The notes: generated by a model from the letters alone, not told the origin. Positions 1 to 7,836 are shown, counted from the first letter of the stretch. The stretch: DNA of 24,304 nt from CAYYDH01 sp964470615 (GCA_964470615.1 CAYYDH010000005.1:1-24304), one strand, 5' to 3'. A program made the numbers and translations.

Positions 1-262
1 TATCCTCTGGCAAAGAAGCAATAACGTTTCTTGCTCTAATTTTTCTGCCTTGGACGCGTTTTAAGCTTTCTTTAATCACCAAGGCCATCTGCTCTTCGTC
101 TTTTATTTCTCCGTTCTGAACCAACCCTGGTTTTATTTCCGATTGGCCCCAAGAAGTCAAACTTAAAGACCTCCCTCTTTTGCTAAGCTCAACTATCCTT
201 AAAGAAAAGTCAGAAACGTCCAAGCCAAAAGTTTTTGGCTTTAGGTTCAAAAATTCTATCAT
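1..262 (-). CDS. pilM: PilM-like type IV pilus assembly ATPase, N-terminal part (runs off left edge)
   Basis: An open frame begins with ATG at 262 and stays open to the window edge (87 codons seen). The start reads MIEFLNLKPKTFGLDVSDFS, followed by a stretch containing IVELSKRG and ending in ASLPED. A short N-terminal segment followed by GLDVSDFSLRIVEL is the first phosphate-binding strand of the actin-like PilM family. PilM is the cytoplasmic actin-fold ATPase that binds PilN and links the motor to the inner-membrane PilN/PilO complex. The gene follows the pilB-pilC-prepilin operon in the same direction but is separated from it by a terminator and has its own promoter, so it probably heads a pilMNO-type unit outside the window. 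No ribosome binding site is visible; the predicted transcription start falls on the ATG. The family call is fairly safe; only the N-terminal third is visible. Confidence 0.82.
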   Translation of the reverse strand, partial: MIEFLNLKPKTFGLDVSDFSLRIVELSKRGRSLSLTSWGQSEIKPGLVQNGEIKDEEQMALVIKESLKRVQGRKIRARNVIASLPED

Positions 263-268
263 TGGTTA

Positions 269-297
269 ATTATATCACTAAAAATATTGTTAAACAA
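269..297 (-). promoter_or_regulatory. pilM promoter, leaderless
   Basis: On the minus strand TTGTTT (297-292), a 17 bp spacer and TATAAT (274-269), with TGA directly before it giving an extended -10. The -10 ends 6 bp before the pilM ATG at 262, so the expected start site coincides with the start codon. The -35 lies inside the T-tail of the preceding terminator. Confidence 0.6.
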
Positions 298-315
298 AAC
301 GGCTCCAAGGAGCCG
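291..315 (-). terminator. Terminator of the pilus operon
   Basis: A perfect inverted repeat CGGCTCC-GGAGCCG (300-315, minus-strand centre TT) is followed on the minus strand by TTTTGTTT. It lies 22 bp after the stop of the PilX/GspK-like gene at 338. Confidence 0.75.
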
Positions 316-337
316 CCGAGACTAAGCGAAAACAAAT

Positions 338-1615
338 CTATTCAATTTCTTTCCAACCTTCCACCACCCAAGAACCGCCCGGCCCGTTAGAAAAAATAGG
401 ATTCTCTAGTCCGCTTTCATACTCTATAACTGCATTATTGTTAATCTGTATTTTATAACCGGTGACCTCTCTTGCCCTCATATTATTATTAAGCATAATC
501 AAACCGCTGGAAGCGTAAAAAATGGCGCCAGCAGCATTATTGCTAAGGTTAACAGCTGGTGTCCCGGGGTTTAAAGAAGAATTGGTAGAAAGAATCAGAA
601 TATAGCTCCCGGACTGACCAGTGCCTCGTAAAATAACATTATTACTCACAGTTATCCTGCCATCGGCTAAAATAACACCGCTGAAAGAACCGTACGCTGA
701 AGAGTCAAGCTCAATAATAGAGTTATTGTCAAAGATTATATTGCCTGTTACATAAACAGTGCCTTTTATTTTAAGGCGCGAATTGTTGGTTATGGTAAGG
801 TTTTTAGGCTGGCTAGGCGTTCCTATCTGGACAGGACCTAAATTATTGAAAGCGCCACTGATTGTCACATCGTCAGCCACTATACCTCCTGCCCCAGCTT
901 CAGTCTTCCAATCAATAATCTGACTAGCAGAGATAGGAAGAGGTTCGGGTTCAATTTGGTTTGGTCTGGAACTAACCACACCCCCGACATCGCAACTTGC
1001 CACGCTGCCGCCAGAAACATAAATAAGATCGCCGCCTATATCAGAATCCACGCAAGTATGAACTATGGCGTCTTCTCCTACTTCCAAGCCGTCAATTTTA
1101 TTGCCGCTACCAGCTACGATAACGCTGTTATCGATTTTGCCAGCTCCGGTAATATTCCCGTTGGAAAAAACATTTCCCATAATCCTGGAGTTATTACCCA
1201 TCACCATGCCGCCTTCTCCTACTTGGGCGCCGTAATGAAAAGATATTTGGTCTGCGTCAATTCTATAAACCGCTTGAATGTTTTTGATGCGTCCTGCTGC
1301 ATCGCCCTGCGACGTTAAAGTTCTGGAGCCGCCAAGAGAATCTGGTATGACAATACTAGCAATGCTTCCCCCAACATTTAGGTCGTAGCTAAGGTTAGTC
1401 AAAGATGGATCCATTTTTAACCGTAAAAGCGCGTCTTCTAATCCTGACTCAGCAGCGTAATAGGCCTGAGCAGATTTTACCGCATTGGTAGAAATTTTAT
1501 TCTCGTTAGTAGCTATAAGGGCAGCACTCAATGCTATTCCTAAAACAATAAACAAAACAAAAACTGTCATGATAAGAGCGATAAAACCTTTTTGAGCGCT
1601 TAAAGACTTTTTCAT
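338..1615 (-). CDS. PilX/GspK-like minor pilin with large repetitive beta-rich ectodomain
   Basis: A protein of 425 residues, the last gene of the pilus operon, starting 1 bp after the stop of the preceding prepilin gene. The N-terminus MKKSLSAQKG|FIALIMTVF is a class III (prepilin) signal: basic leader, Gly10 at the cleavage site, then about 25 hydrophobic residues. Mature position 5 is Ile (I15), not Glu. GspK-type tip pseudopilins are known to lack Glu5, so a tip position is inferred. After AYYAAESGLEDAL (typical of PilX-type proteins), residues 130-400 show recurring short strands rich in Asn, Gly and Val/Ile (GNNSRIMGNV, TNNSRLKIKG, DNNSIIELDS, SNNVILRG), as in right-handed beta-solenoids or bactofilin-like folds. 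Likely an exported minor pilin, possibly the adhesive tip; ligand unknown. The PilX family call is good; the tip role is inference. Confidence 0.75.
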   Translation of the reverse strand: MKKSLSAQKGFIALIMTVFVLFIVLGIALSAALIATNENKISTNAVKSAQAYYAAESGLEDALLRLKMDPSLTNLSYDLNVGGSIASIVIPDSLGGSRTLTSQGDAAGRIKNIQAVYRIDADQISFHYGAQVGEGGMVMGNNSRIMGNVFSNGNITGAGKIDNSVIVAGSGNKIDGLEVGEDAIVHTCVDSDIGGDLIYVSGGSVASCDVGGVVSSRPNQIEPEPLPISASQIIDWKTEAGAGGIVADDVTISGAFNNLGPVQIGTPSQPKNLTITNNSRLKIKGTVYVTGNIIFDNNSIIELDSSAYGSFSGVILADGRITVSNNVILRGTGQSGSYILILSTNSSLNPGTPAVNLSNNAAGAIFYASSGLIMLNNNMRAREVTGYKIQINNNAVIEYESGLENPIFSNGPGGSWVVEGWKEIE

Positions 1616-1616
1616 T

Positions 1617-2153
1617 TTAATGCGGCCTCAACGAGGCAGTAGAAACTAAGTTAATAGAGGCTTGATATTCCGGCCGACCGGTAGGATTGTTATAACTAGC
1701 AGTAAAGCTAACCTTAACTGACGGCTGACCATTTGAATCTATTTGAATAAAGCTTAGGTTACTGATCTGAAGCGAATCAGGGGTTAGGGCAATAGGGTCA
1801 TGGGCTTCTCTTTTTAGCCAAATCCGACTACCAAAAAGAAAAAAGTCAATGTAGCTGGTTTCTTCGCCGTCAGGCAAGTAATTACTGGTTTCCAAAGAAA
1901 GCTGTTTAGAATCAGTAGTGGGGGTATAGATGCTCTTTGCCCCTCTTACTTGACCGATCATTATTTCCATTGCTCTGTCGGCCCTACCCATTGTCTCTCC
2001 GATAACCTTAATCTTGGAGTTTGACTGAATCGTCCAGAAAATAAAAGAGATTGTTGTGCCGGCCAAAATGCAGAGGATGGCAACATAAACCAAAATCTCT
2101 ACTAAGGTGAAAGCGTTCTGGGAGACTGTTTTTCTAACAAAATTCTCCTTCAT
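1617..2153 (-). CDS. Prepilin-like minor pilin (PilW/GspJ-type)
   Basis: A protein of 178 residues. I start it at the ATG at 2153, which overlaps the stop of the upstream gene as TAATG, rather than at the in-frame TTG at 2162. The N-terminus MKENFVRKTVSQNA|FTLVEI has a basic leader, then FTLVE with Glu at mature position 5, then a hydrophobic helix (about residues 20-42). The residue before the cleavage site is Ala14, where Gly is normal. The C-terminal part is a beta-rich globular domain ending in SINLVSTASLRPH. It is a secreted-pilus subunit processed by a prepilin peptidase not present here. Its place between a PilV-like and a PilX-like gene fits the usual minor-pilin order. Exact subclass is uncertain. 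Confidence 0.78.
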   Translation of the reverse strand: MKENFVRKTVSQNAFTLVEILVYVAILCILAGTTISFIFWTIQSNSKIKVIGETMGRADRAMEIMIGQVRGAKSIYTPTTDSKQLSLETSNYLPDGEETSYIDFFLFGSRIWLKREAHDPIALTPDSLQISNLSFIQIDSNGQPSVKVSFTASYNNPTGRPEYQASINLVSTASLRPH

Positions 2154-2656
2154 TATTTCCAATTGGTAAGGTAGGCAACGATGCTAGCCACTTTTGAACC
2201 GCTGTCGCCCCAATAAATAGTAACAGTTGCCTTGCGAGTATCAGGATCATCGTGGCTGGAATTATAAACAGGCTCGATATTCTTGGTTGCCAGATCTCGA
2301 GAAACTTCCTCAAAAACAACTTTCCTTTCAAAACTCCCTAATGTTTCTGTACCCTCTGGCAAAGTCCAAGCAGGCAAGGGGCCTCCAGCAAGATTAGGAT
2401 AGTGCGGGTGGATATCACCTAAAGTTATAACGCCTAGCCCATCGCTATCCCAGGTTGTAGCGTCGCGAAAACTTCTTACCGCTTCAATTGTTTCCTCGGC
2501 TAACTTGTTAGCCGCGGTAATATCTTTTATTGAAGCAGAGTTCTTCAAAGAAAACGCTGCCAAGCCAGAAAGAGAAACCAAAGCAATCGAAATTATAAAA
2601 GCGACTATCAAAATTTCAGTAGTTGAAACGCCCCTCTCAAGGTTTTTATTGTTCAT
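2153..2656 (-). CDS. Prepilin-like minor pilin (PilV/GspI-type)
   Basis: A protein of 167 residues when started at the ATG at 2656. A longer frame from 2701 exists, but it would give a 24-residue leader; starting at 2656 gives MNNKNLERG|VSTTEILIVAF, a normal short prepilin leader with Gly9 at the cleavage site and Glu at mature position 5. A hydrophobic helix follows to about residue 35. The rest is a small polar domain containing NKLAEETIEAVRSFRD, the helix typical of PilV-like pilins. The gene overlaps the upstream prepilin gene by 11 bp and the downstream one by 1 bp (TAATG), suggesting translational coupling. Predicted to be a minor pilin of the type IV pilus encoded here. Confidence 0.78.
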   Translation of the reverse strand: MNNKNLERGVSTTEILIVAFIISIALVSLSGLAAFSLKNSASIKDITAANKLAEETIEAVRSFRDATTWDSDGLGVITLGDIHPHYPNLAGGPLPAWTLPEGTETLGSFERKVVFEEVSRDLATKNIEPVYNSSHDDPDTRKATVTIYWGDSGSKVASIVAYLTNWK

Positions 2657-3527
2657 TAAGGCTGGTGACATGGATTGATCCAAAGCTAACGGTAGCTCCA
2701 TCGGCTGAATAGCTGATAATGCTTCCTGTGCCGTCTCCGCTGAGCGTAATACTTAACTCCTTATCATTATACCTTCTGTCACGGTGAATACAAAATTGGG
2801 TATCCGGACCGTTTAAGCTATGGGTATGAATCTTTATAGCCTGTTCTACCCCGTCAACTAAAATAATTCCCTCCCAATAGATCTGACCGCCCTCTAGGTT
2901 AACGGCCAGAGGTATTGGCTGAGTTACGGTCGGAAAGACTAAATTCAAGGTTTCGGTATCTGTATCTATTATTCTTTGGTAACTAACGTGGATATGTCTG
3001 GTATCTTGAACCCAGCCGCTGCTAATGGTCGCTGGAACAACCAGCCCAACTTGGCCCATCTCTTCGATATAAATGGTTCGGCTTTGAGAAGGGTCACTTT
3101 TCACCCTCAAAGAAACAAGCCCAAACTGCTCTGTCGCTCCGCTCACTTTATCAAAAACGACTTCCTTGCTGTTATAAGCTAAACTCACTTGGTAAATTTC
3201 CAATCGAGACGGGATTTTATGAACTTGGTCAAAAGAAACATCTCTTAAGGCAAAACTAGGTCCCTTAAAAAAGGTGTATGTCTGATTCGGGCTAGAGTCG
3301 TCAAAAAAAACCCCGTACTGACTAGCGTCTTCCGAAGCCAAGGCTTTGCTTTGGGCAAGTTTAAAGATACTAAAAAGTTTGTCTAGGTTGTTATCGAGAT
3401 CTGATCTCTTTTGGAATAGATAAAGCGCTGATACGGAAATACCGACTAGAATAGTCAATACTCCGATAACAGTCAGCATTTCAACTAAGGTTGTACCGTG
3501 ATTATTCTTAAGAAATCTAGAGATCAT
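2646..3527 (-). CDS. Prepilin-like minor pilin (FimT/GspH-type)
   Basis: A protein of 293 residues. MISRFLKNNHG|TTLVEMLTV shows a class III signal with cleavage after Gly11, Glu at mature position 5, and a hydrophobic helix to about residue 40 ending in LYLFQKRSDLDNN. FimT/GspH proteins have the same layout, but at 293 residues this one is longer than the usual 150-200. Its ectodomain is mostly predicted beta strand (for example QTYTFFKG, RTIYIEEMGQ, GTGSIISYSAD). It overlaps the end of pilC by 4 bp (ATGA) and is overlapped by the next pilin gene, so the prepilin genes are tightly coupled. Role inferred: minor pilin that primes or caps the pilus. Confidence 0.78.
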   Translation of the reverse strand: MISRFLKNNHGTTLVEMLTVIGVLTILVGISVSALYLFQKRSDLDNNLDKLFSIFKLAQSKALASEDASQYGVFFDDSSPNQTYTFFKGPSFALRDVSFDQVHKIPSRLEIYQVSLAYNSKEVVFDKVSGATEQFGLVSLRVKSDPSQSRTIYIEEMGQVGLVVPATISSGWVQDTRHIHVSYQRIIDTDTETLNLVFPTVTQPIPLAVNLEGGQIYWEGIILVDGVEQAIKIHTHSLNGPDTQFCIHRDRRYNDKELSITLSGDGTGSIISYSADGATVSFGSIHVTSLNEQ

Positions 3528-4747
3528 TTTATCGCCGACATCATCGAATATATCGGCTGGATTATTGAAATAGCGAAAAAACCAACAATAGCTCCGATTA
3601 AAAGCATCAGGGCAGGTTCAATAACAACTGAAAGATTTTTGGTGGCGTTAGAAACTTCTTCTTCAAAGAAATCAGCCAGTTTTCCTAAAACGCCTGCTGT
3701 TTCGCCAGTTTCTTCGCCGACCTCCATCATCTGTATCACCAGAGTAGGATAAATGTTTTCGTATGGCTTTAGGGCCCGAGACAACTTGAAGCCTTTTTTT
3801 ACTTGCTCGGCTACTTCAAGAATTGCCTCTTTGTAGAAAACATTAGTAAGGGTTCCGGCAGTAATTTCCAACGACCTGACAATCGGAATGCCAGCAGATA
3901 TCAAGGAGCTTAGGGTCCTCACTGTGTAAGCCGAGTTTAGCTGTTTGGTAAGGAGACGAATAATAGGAACTTTTAGGGAAAGCTTATTAAAAGCTCTTTT
4001 CCCCTGATTAGTACTCATTAAAAATCTTGTTAGAAAAACCAGACCAAGTAAAACCACGGGAATAATGTACCAAAACCTAGCTAAAAAGTTTCCGGTACCA
4101 ATAATTATTCTGGTTGTAAGGGGCAGAGTAATCCCTAATTCAACAAATGTTTCAGACAGCCTTGGCACCACCACAACCAGCATCAAAATACCGATCAAAA
4201 ACATTGTTGCAAGAATAAAAGCAGGGTAAATCATGGCGCTTTTAATCTTAGACTTTAGTTCGTACTCTCTTTCCATCTGGGTAGTCAGAACTTTCAGCGA
4301 TTCTTCCATCGTCCCTGATTCTTCGCCGACTTTTATCATACTACAAAAAAGCTCCGAAAAAATGTGAGGGTAAGAGTATAAGCTTCCAGAGAACGTTTTC
4401 CCTTCAATAATTTCTTGGGAAATCTTTAGAAGGGCTCGCCTTAGTTTCTTGCTTTTGCTCTGGCCAGCCAGAATAGAAAGGGATTTAGGAAGAGAAATTC
4501 CAGCCATTACCATGACTCTCAGATTGCGAGCAAGCATTATTTTTTCCTTAAGAGGTACTTTATTCAAGAAGGGGATAGAAAAATTAAACTTATTCTTTGA
4601 AGCTACTTCTTCGTCAGAAACAGCTGAAACCAAAATACAACCTTCTTGGCGAAGGATCTTGGCTAAATCCTGCTTGTTTTTCGCCTCTAAAGCTCCAGAG
4701 CGCGATTCGCCGGTTAAACTTTTTCCGAAATAAGAATAGCGAGGCAT
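3524..4747 (-). CDS. pilC: Type IV pilus inner-membrane platform protein PilC
   Basis: A protein of 407 residues, the normal length for PilC/GspF. It has an N-terminal cytoplasmic region (residues 1-65), then two repeated GspF domains (about 70-195 and 270-395), each with the family signature: IKVGEESGTMEESL near 138-151 and MMEVGEETGETAGVL in the second copy. Hydrophobic segments lie near 172-195, 226-243 and 376-400, giving the expected three membrane helices. PilC is the platform in the cytoplasmic membrane that couples the PilB motor to pilin insertion. Its ATG directly abuts the pilB stop codon (TAAATG), and its end overlaps the first prepilin gene by 4 bp. No unusual residues noted. Confidence 0.93.
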   Translation of the reverse strand: MPRYSYFGKSLTGESRSGALEAKNKQDLAKILRQEGCILVSAVSDEEVASKNKFNFSIPFLNKVPLKEKIMLARNLRVMVMAGISLPKSLSILAGQSKSKKLRRALLKISQEIIEGKTFSGSLYSYPHIFSELFCSMIKVGEESGTMEESLKVLTTQMEREYELKSKIKSAMIYPAFILATMFLIGILMLVVVVPRLSETFVELGITLPLTTRIIIGTGNFLARFWYIIPVVLLGLVFLTRFLMSTNQGKRAFNKLSLKVPIIRLLTKQLNSAYTVRTLSSLISAGIPIVRSLEITAGTLTNVFYKEAILEVAEQVKKGFKLSRALKPYENIYPTLVIQMMEVGEETGETAGVLGKLADFFEEEVSNATKNLSVVIEPALMLLIGAIVGFFAISIIQPIYSMMSAIK

Positions 4748-6496
4748 TTATTCCATTATGACTCTTAATACTTCTTCGATGGTAGTGAGGCCTTGAGCCG
4801 CTTTAACGAACCCATCTTCAACCATTGTCCTCATCCCTTCCTTTTCAGCCTGTCCTTGGATTGCGTCGCTGGTAGCTCGTTTAGCAATCAGCTCTTTGAT
4901 TGTCTCGGTTATCCCAAGAACTTCAAAAATCCCGATACGACCGCTGAACCCATCGGCGCTTTCCTTATTGGGCTTAGGCCGATAGAATTCAATATCCTTA
5001 AGGGTGCCTTTCGCTTTTATTATCTTTTCTTCTTTTAGGACCCTGAGAATCTTTTCCAAATCACAGTATTTGCTCAGGCTTTTTATTTCGCTGTCTTTCA
5101 ATTTGTGCTTGTCCTTATCAGGACAAAGCTTTCTCACCAGCCTTTGGGCAATAATCAAATTTAATGTTGAGGCGATCAAAAAAGGCTCGGCTTTCATGTC
5201 AATCAAACGGGGCATAGCCCCAGCCGCATTGGTTGTATGCAAGGTGGAAAGAACCAGGTGGCCCGTTAAAGCAGCATTAATAGCCAAGCCGGCAGTTTCA
5301 TTGTCGCGGATTTCCCCGACCATAATAACGTCGGGGTCTTGCCTTACCAGCGACCTGAGACCGCTGGCAAAAGTCAGCCCTATTTTAGGGTTAACCTGGG
5401 TTTGATTTATTCTCGGCATTCTGTACTCAACCGGGTCCTCCACTGTTGAAATATTGATATCTGGCGTATTCAGAATCTCCATCATGGAATAGAGAGTAGT
5501 GGTTTTCCCAGAGCCTGTCGGCCCAGTAACTAAAACCATCCCTACTGGTTTCTTCAAAGCATCTTGAACTTTCTCTAAAACTTCTCCCCTCAATCCTAGA
5601 TCTTCTAAAGTTAGGGCTCGCGACGTTTCTGGCAAAAGCCTCATCACGATCTTTTCCCCGTCAAAAATCGGCAGAACGGAAACCCTAACCGAGTATTTAT
5701 ATTCTTCGCTTTCTATTTTGAACCGCCCATCCTGAGGCAAGCGGTGCTCGTCTAGCTTCAAGTTGGAAAGAACTTTTATCCTGGCTACGATTCCGGAGCT
5801 AACGGTCTTTGGCAGAACCATAGCATTCCGCAAAATGCCATCTATTCTATAGCGGACAACTACCTCTTTTTCGGTCGGCTCAATATGAATGTCAGAGGCC
5901 CGTTGCAAGATAGCATGCTTCATCAGGGTATCAACAATCCTTATCACAGGCAACTCTTCGGCCGCCTTGCGCAATTCTTCCTTTTCTTCTCCTTCTGCCT
6001 CTTCTTTAATCGGAGTTATCACTACTGCTTCTTTTTGAATAATATCGCCAAACTCCGCTTCAAGCGTTCTTTGATATTGCTTTAAGGCATGCTTTATGCT
6101 CTCAACAGTGGTCAACCTGGGCAGTATTTTAAGATCGGCTGTTTTCTTGATAAACTCGATCATTCTCAAATCTTCCGGATCAAGCATTGCCACTTCCAAA
6201 TCTATCCCTTTCTTTCTGAAAGCAATAATATTATGGCTCCGGGCGATTGGTTCCGGGATTATTCTCAAAACCTCCGGTGGAATAATTTCATTCACTAAGC
6301 TGACGAAAGGAATCCCTAAAATATATGCTTCAAGTTTTATCAATTCTTGGCTGGCTAGCAGGCCTTCAGCGACCAGTACCTCTTCCACCCTCTGATCGCA
6401 CTTCTTGGACTTCTTAAGAGCAGCTTCAAATTGAGCCTCGGTAACAAGGCCCATGTCAAGCAAAAAAGCTTTTAACCTCTGCGGTTCAATCCTCAT
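4748..6496 (-). CDS. pilB: Type IV pilus extension ATPase PilB
   Basis: A protein of 582 residues. Residues 1-150 look like the MshEN/GspE N-terminal domain. The ATPase core has Walker A GPTGSGKT (325-332), the acidic box around E353-D354, Walker B DVIMVGEIRD (389-398) and the His box near 413-420 (GHLVLSTLH). A conserved arginine-rich N2 region (SDIHIEPTEKEVVVRYRIDG) precedes it. PilB powers pilus extension by ATP hydrolysis at the inner membrane. The C-terminal zinc-binding four-Cys motif seen in many PilB/GspE proteins is not intact: only C458 and C478 remain, and the segment before GFSGRIGIFEVL has none. No pilT (retraction motor) is in the window. It lies 26 bp after the receiver gene and directly before pilC. 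Confidence 0.95.
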   Translation of the reverse strand: MRIEPQRLKAFLLDMGLVTEAQFEAALKKSKKCDQRVEEVLVAEGLLASQELIKLEAYILGIPFVSLVNEIIPPEVLRIIPEPIARSHNIIAFRKKGIDLEVAMLDPEDLRMIEFIKKTADLKILPRLTTVESIKHALKQYQRTLEAEFGDIIQKEAVVITPIKEEAEGEEKEELRKAAEELPVIRIVDTLMKHAILQRASDIHIEPTEKEVVVRYRIDGILRNAMVLPKTVSSGIVARIKVLSNLKLDEHRLPQDGRFKIESEEYKYSVRVSVLPIFDGEKIVMRLLPETSRALTLEDLGLRGEVLEKVQDALKKPVGMVLVTGPTGSGKTTTLYSMMEILNTPDINISTVEDPVEYRMPRINQTQVNPKIGLTFASGLRSLVRQDPDVIMVGEIRDNETAGLAINAALTGHLVLSTLHTTNAAGAMPRLIDMKAEPFLIASTLNLIIAQRLVRKLCPDKDKHKLKDSEIKSLSKYCDLEKILRVLKEEKIIKAKGTLKDIEFYRPKPNKESADGFSGRIGIFEVLGITETIKELIAKRATSDAIQGQAEKEGMRTMVEDGFVKAAQGLTTIEEVLRVIME

Positions 6497-6522
6497 ATTT
6501 ATTAATAAGATTAACCTTTAAT

Positions 6523-6891
6523 TTACTCTCCGATCGCACTCTTTATTTTCTCAGTAATCTCAGGAAGGGTATATTGGGTTTTGAGCAGATAAGTAGTGGC
6601 ACCAAAAGCAAGCGCTTTTTCTATTTCTTGGGATGACTCAAGGTTAGTCAGAATAATAACCGGGATGTCTTTGGTTTCTGGGTCATCTTTTATGGCTTTC
6701 AAAACTTCGAGGCCTTGGAGCCGCGGCAAAACGATATCTAGCAAAACTAAATCAGGCTTTTGAGACTTGGCCAAGCGCAGCCCCGATTCTCCATCCAACG
6801 CGTTTACCACTTTATACCCCTCATTTTTTAGAATCTCAGTAAGGGTTTTTTGGAGAACTGCTTCGTCTTCAACAAATAATATTTTTTTCAT
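6523..6891 (-). CDS. Stand-alone CheY-like response regulator receiver
   Basis: A protein of 122 residues, exactly one receiver domain and no output domain. The acidic pocket (FVEDE, residues 6-10), the phosphoacceptor D52 (in LVLLDIVLPRLQG), T82 (ILTN) and K104 (LLKTQ) are all present, so it should be phosphorylated normally. It starts 3 bp after the stop of the histidine kinase gene, which is its obvious partner, and is followed 26 bp later by pilB. With no DNA-binding domain, it probably acts by protein contact; the context suggests the pilus motor or platform as target, as PilG/PilH-type receivers do in other bacteria. That target is inference. Confidence 0.92.
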   Translation of the reverse strand: MKKILFVEDEAVLQKTLTEILKNEGYKVVNALDGESGLRLAKSQKPDLVLLDIVLPRLQGLEVLKAIKDDPETKDIPVIILTNLESSQEIEKALAFGATTYLLKTQYTLPEITEKIKSAIGE

Positions 6892-6894
6892 ATA

Positions 6895-7836
6895 TTAGAT
6901 TGGTAAATTAAAATAAAATGTTGTGCCTTTATTTAATTCCGACTTAAACCAAATAGTGCCGCCGGAATTATCAATAATTTTTTTAGCTACGAATAAACCT
7001 AATCCTGTTCCCCTCACCTGGTTTTTCAAAATATTTTCGGACCGGAAGAACTTTTGGAAGATATATTTTTTATCCTCTTCAGGAATACCAACTCCCTGAT
7101 CTTTTATCTTAAACTGCAGAAGATTGCCTTTCTTCTCCAACCAAATTTCAACAACGCCTCCACCTTTGGTATAGCGGATGGCATTATCAATTAAGTTTTC
7201 TACAACCAGTTTCACCTGCTGAGGATCGATAAAAACCTTTGGGATATTGTCCTTAGGATAAAATTTAATAAAAACGTTAGACGCGACGGCAAAAAACTTA
7301 AATCGGGAAATCATCTCATCAATCAGCCCCTTAAAGTCAACTTCTTTTCTATGAAGCACCAAAACGCCCTGCTCTATCTTTGAAACTATCAATAATTCTT
7401 CTACCAACTCCATCATCCTGGTTATGTTCTCTTTTAAAACACTGTAATACTCTTCTTCTTTTTCTTTGTCTTTAACAAAATCGTCAGAAGAGATAAGCTC
7501 TACTGCCCACTTTAAGTTGGTCAAAGGGGAACGCAGTTGATGGGTTACCACGCCTATAAATTCTGATTTTAAACGAGAGACTTCGGCCAATTTTTCAAAG
7601 CTCTGGGTAATGGCAAAAGAAAGAATGAACAAGATGGCAGTGATTACCAAAACAACCATGGCAACAATCACAGGGTCATCGATAAAACGGGTACCGATGA
7701 AATAGGTGCCTGCAGAACTGCTAATGATAAAAAGCCCCATTATTAGAAACAAAAACTGGGGACATTGCCATAAAGAAACGCCGTAACGACGGCACTGCGA
7801 AACAATATTCAAATTACCTAAAAAGCTTTTCGGCAT
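6895..7836 (-). CDS. Membrane-bound sensor histidine kinase
   Basis: A protein of 313 residues. Two hydrophobic segments (about 27-47 and 55-78) are joined by a very short outside loop, so there is no real extracytoplasmic sensor domain. The HisKA dimerisation domain follows, with the phosphoacceptor H99 in VVTHQLRSPLTNLKW. The HATPase_c domain has the N box (N214-N218, ENLIDNAIRY), G1 (DQGVGIP, from 246), F box (YIFQKFF) and G2 (GTGLGLF, 276-282). It is first in an operon with a lone receiver and the pilus genes, so it likely sets pilus activity. The signal is unknown; it may sense the membrane itself. An extended -10 lies 12 bp upstream of the ATG, giving a leader of only about 5 bases. Confidence 0.92.
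   Translation of the reverse strand: MPKSFLGNLNIVSQCRRYGVSLWQCPQFLFLIMGLFIISSSAGTYFIGTRFIDDPVIVAMVVLVITAILFILSFAITQSFEKLAEVSRLKSEFIGVVTHQLRSPLTNLKWAVELISSDDFVKDKEKEEEYYSVLKENITRMMELVEELLIVSKIEQGVLVLHRKEVDFKGLIDEMISRFKFFAVASNVFIKFYPKDNIPKVFIDPQQVKLVVENLIDNAIRYTKGGGVVEIWLEKKGNLLQFKIKDQGVGIPEEDKKYIFQKFFRSENILKNQVRGTGLGLFVAKKIIDNSGGTIWFKSELNKGTTFYFNLPI

Noticed and set aside
338..1300. Asn/Gly repeats in the PilX-like gene as possible DNA tandem repeats
   Set aside because: The similarity is at the short protein-motif level; no DNA unit repeats in tandem.
956..1318. 120-codon plus-strand frame inside the PilX-like gene
   Set aside because: It is a shadow of the PilX-like frame, which has a convincing prepilin signal and operon context.
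2154..2162. TTG start at 2162 for the PilW-like prepilin
   Set aside because: The ATG at 2153 forms a TAATG overlap with the upstream stop and leaves a normal prepilin leader.
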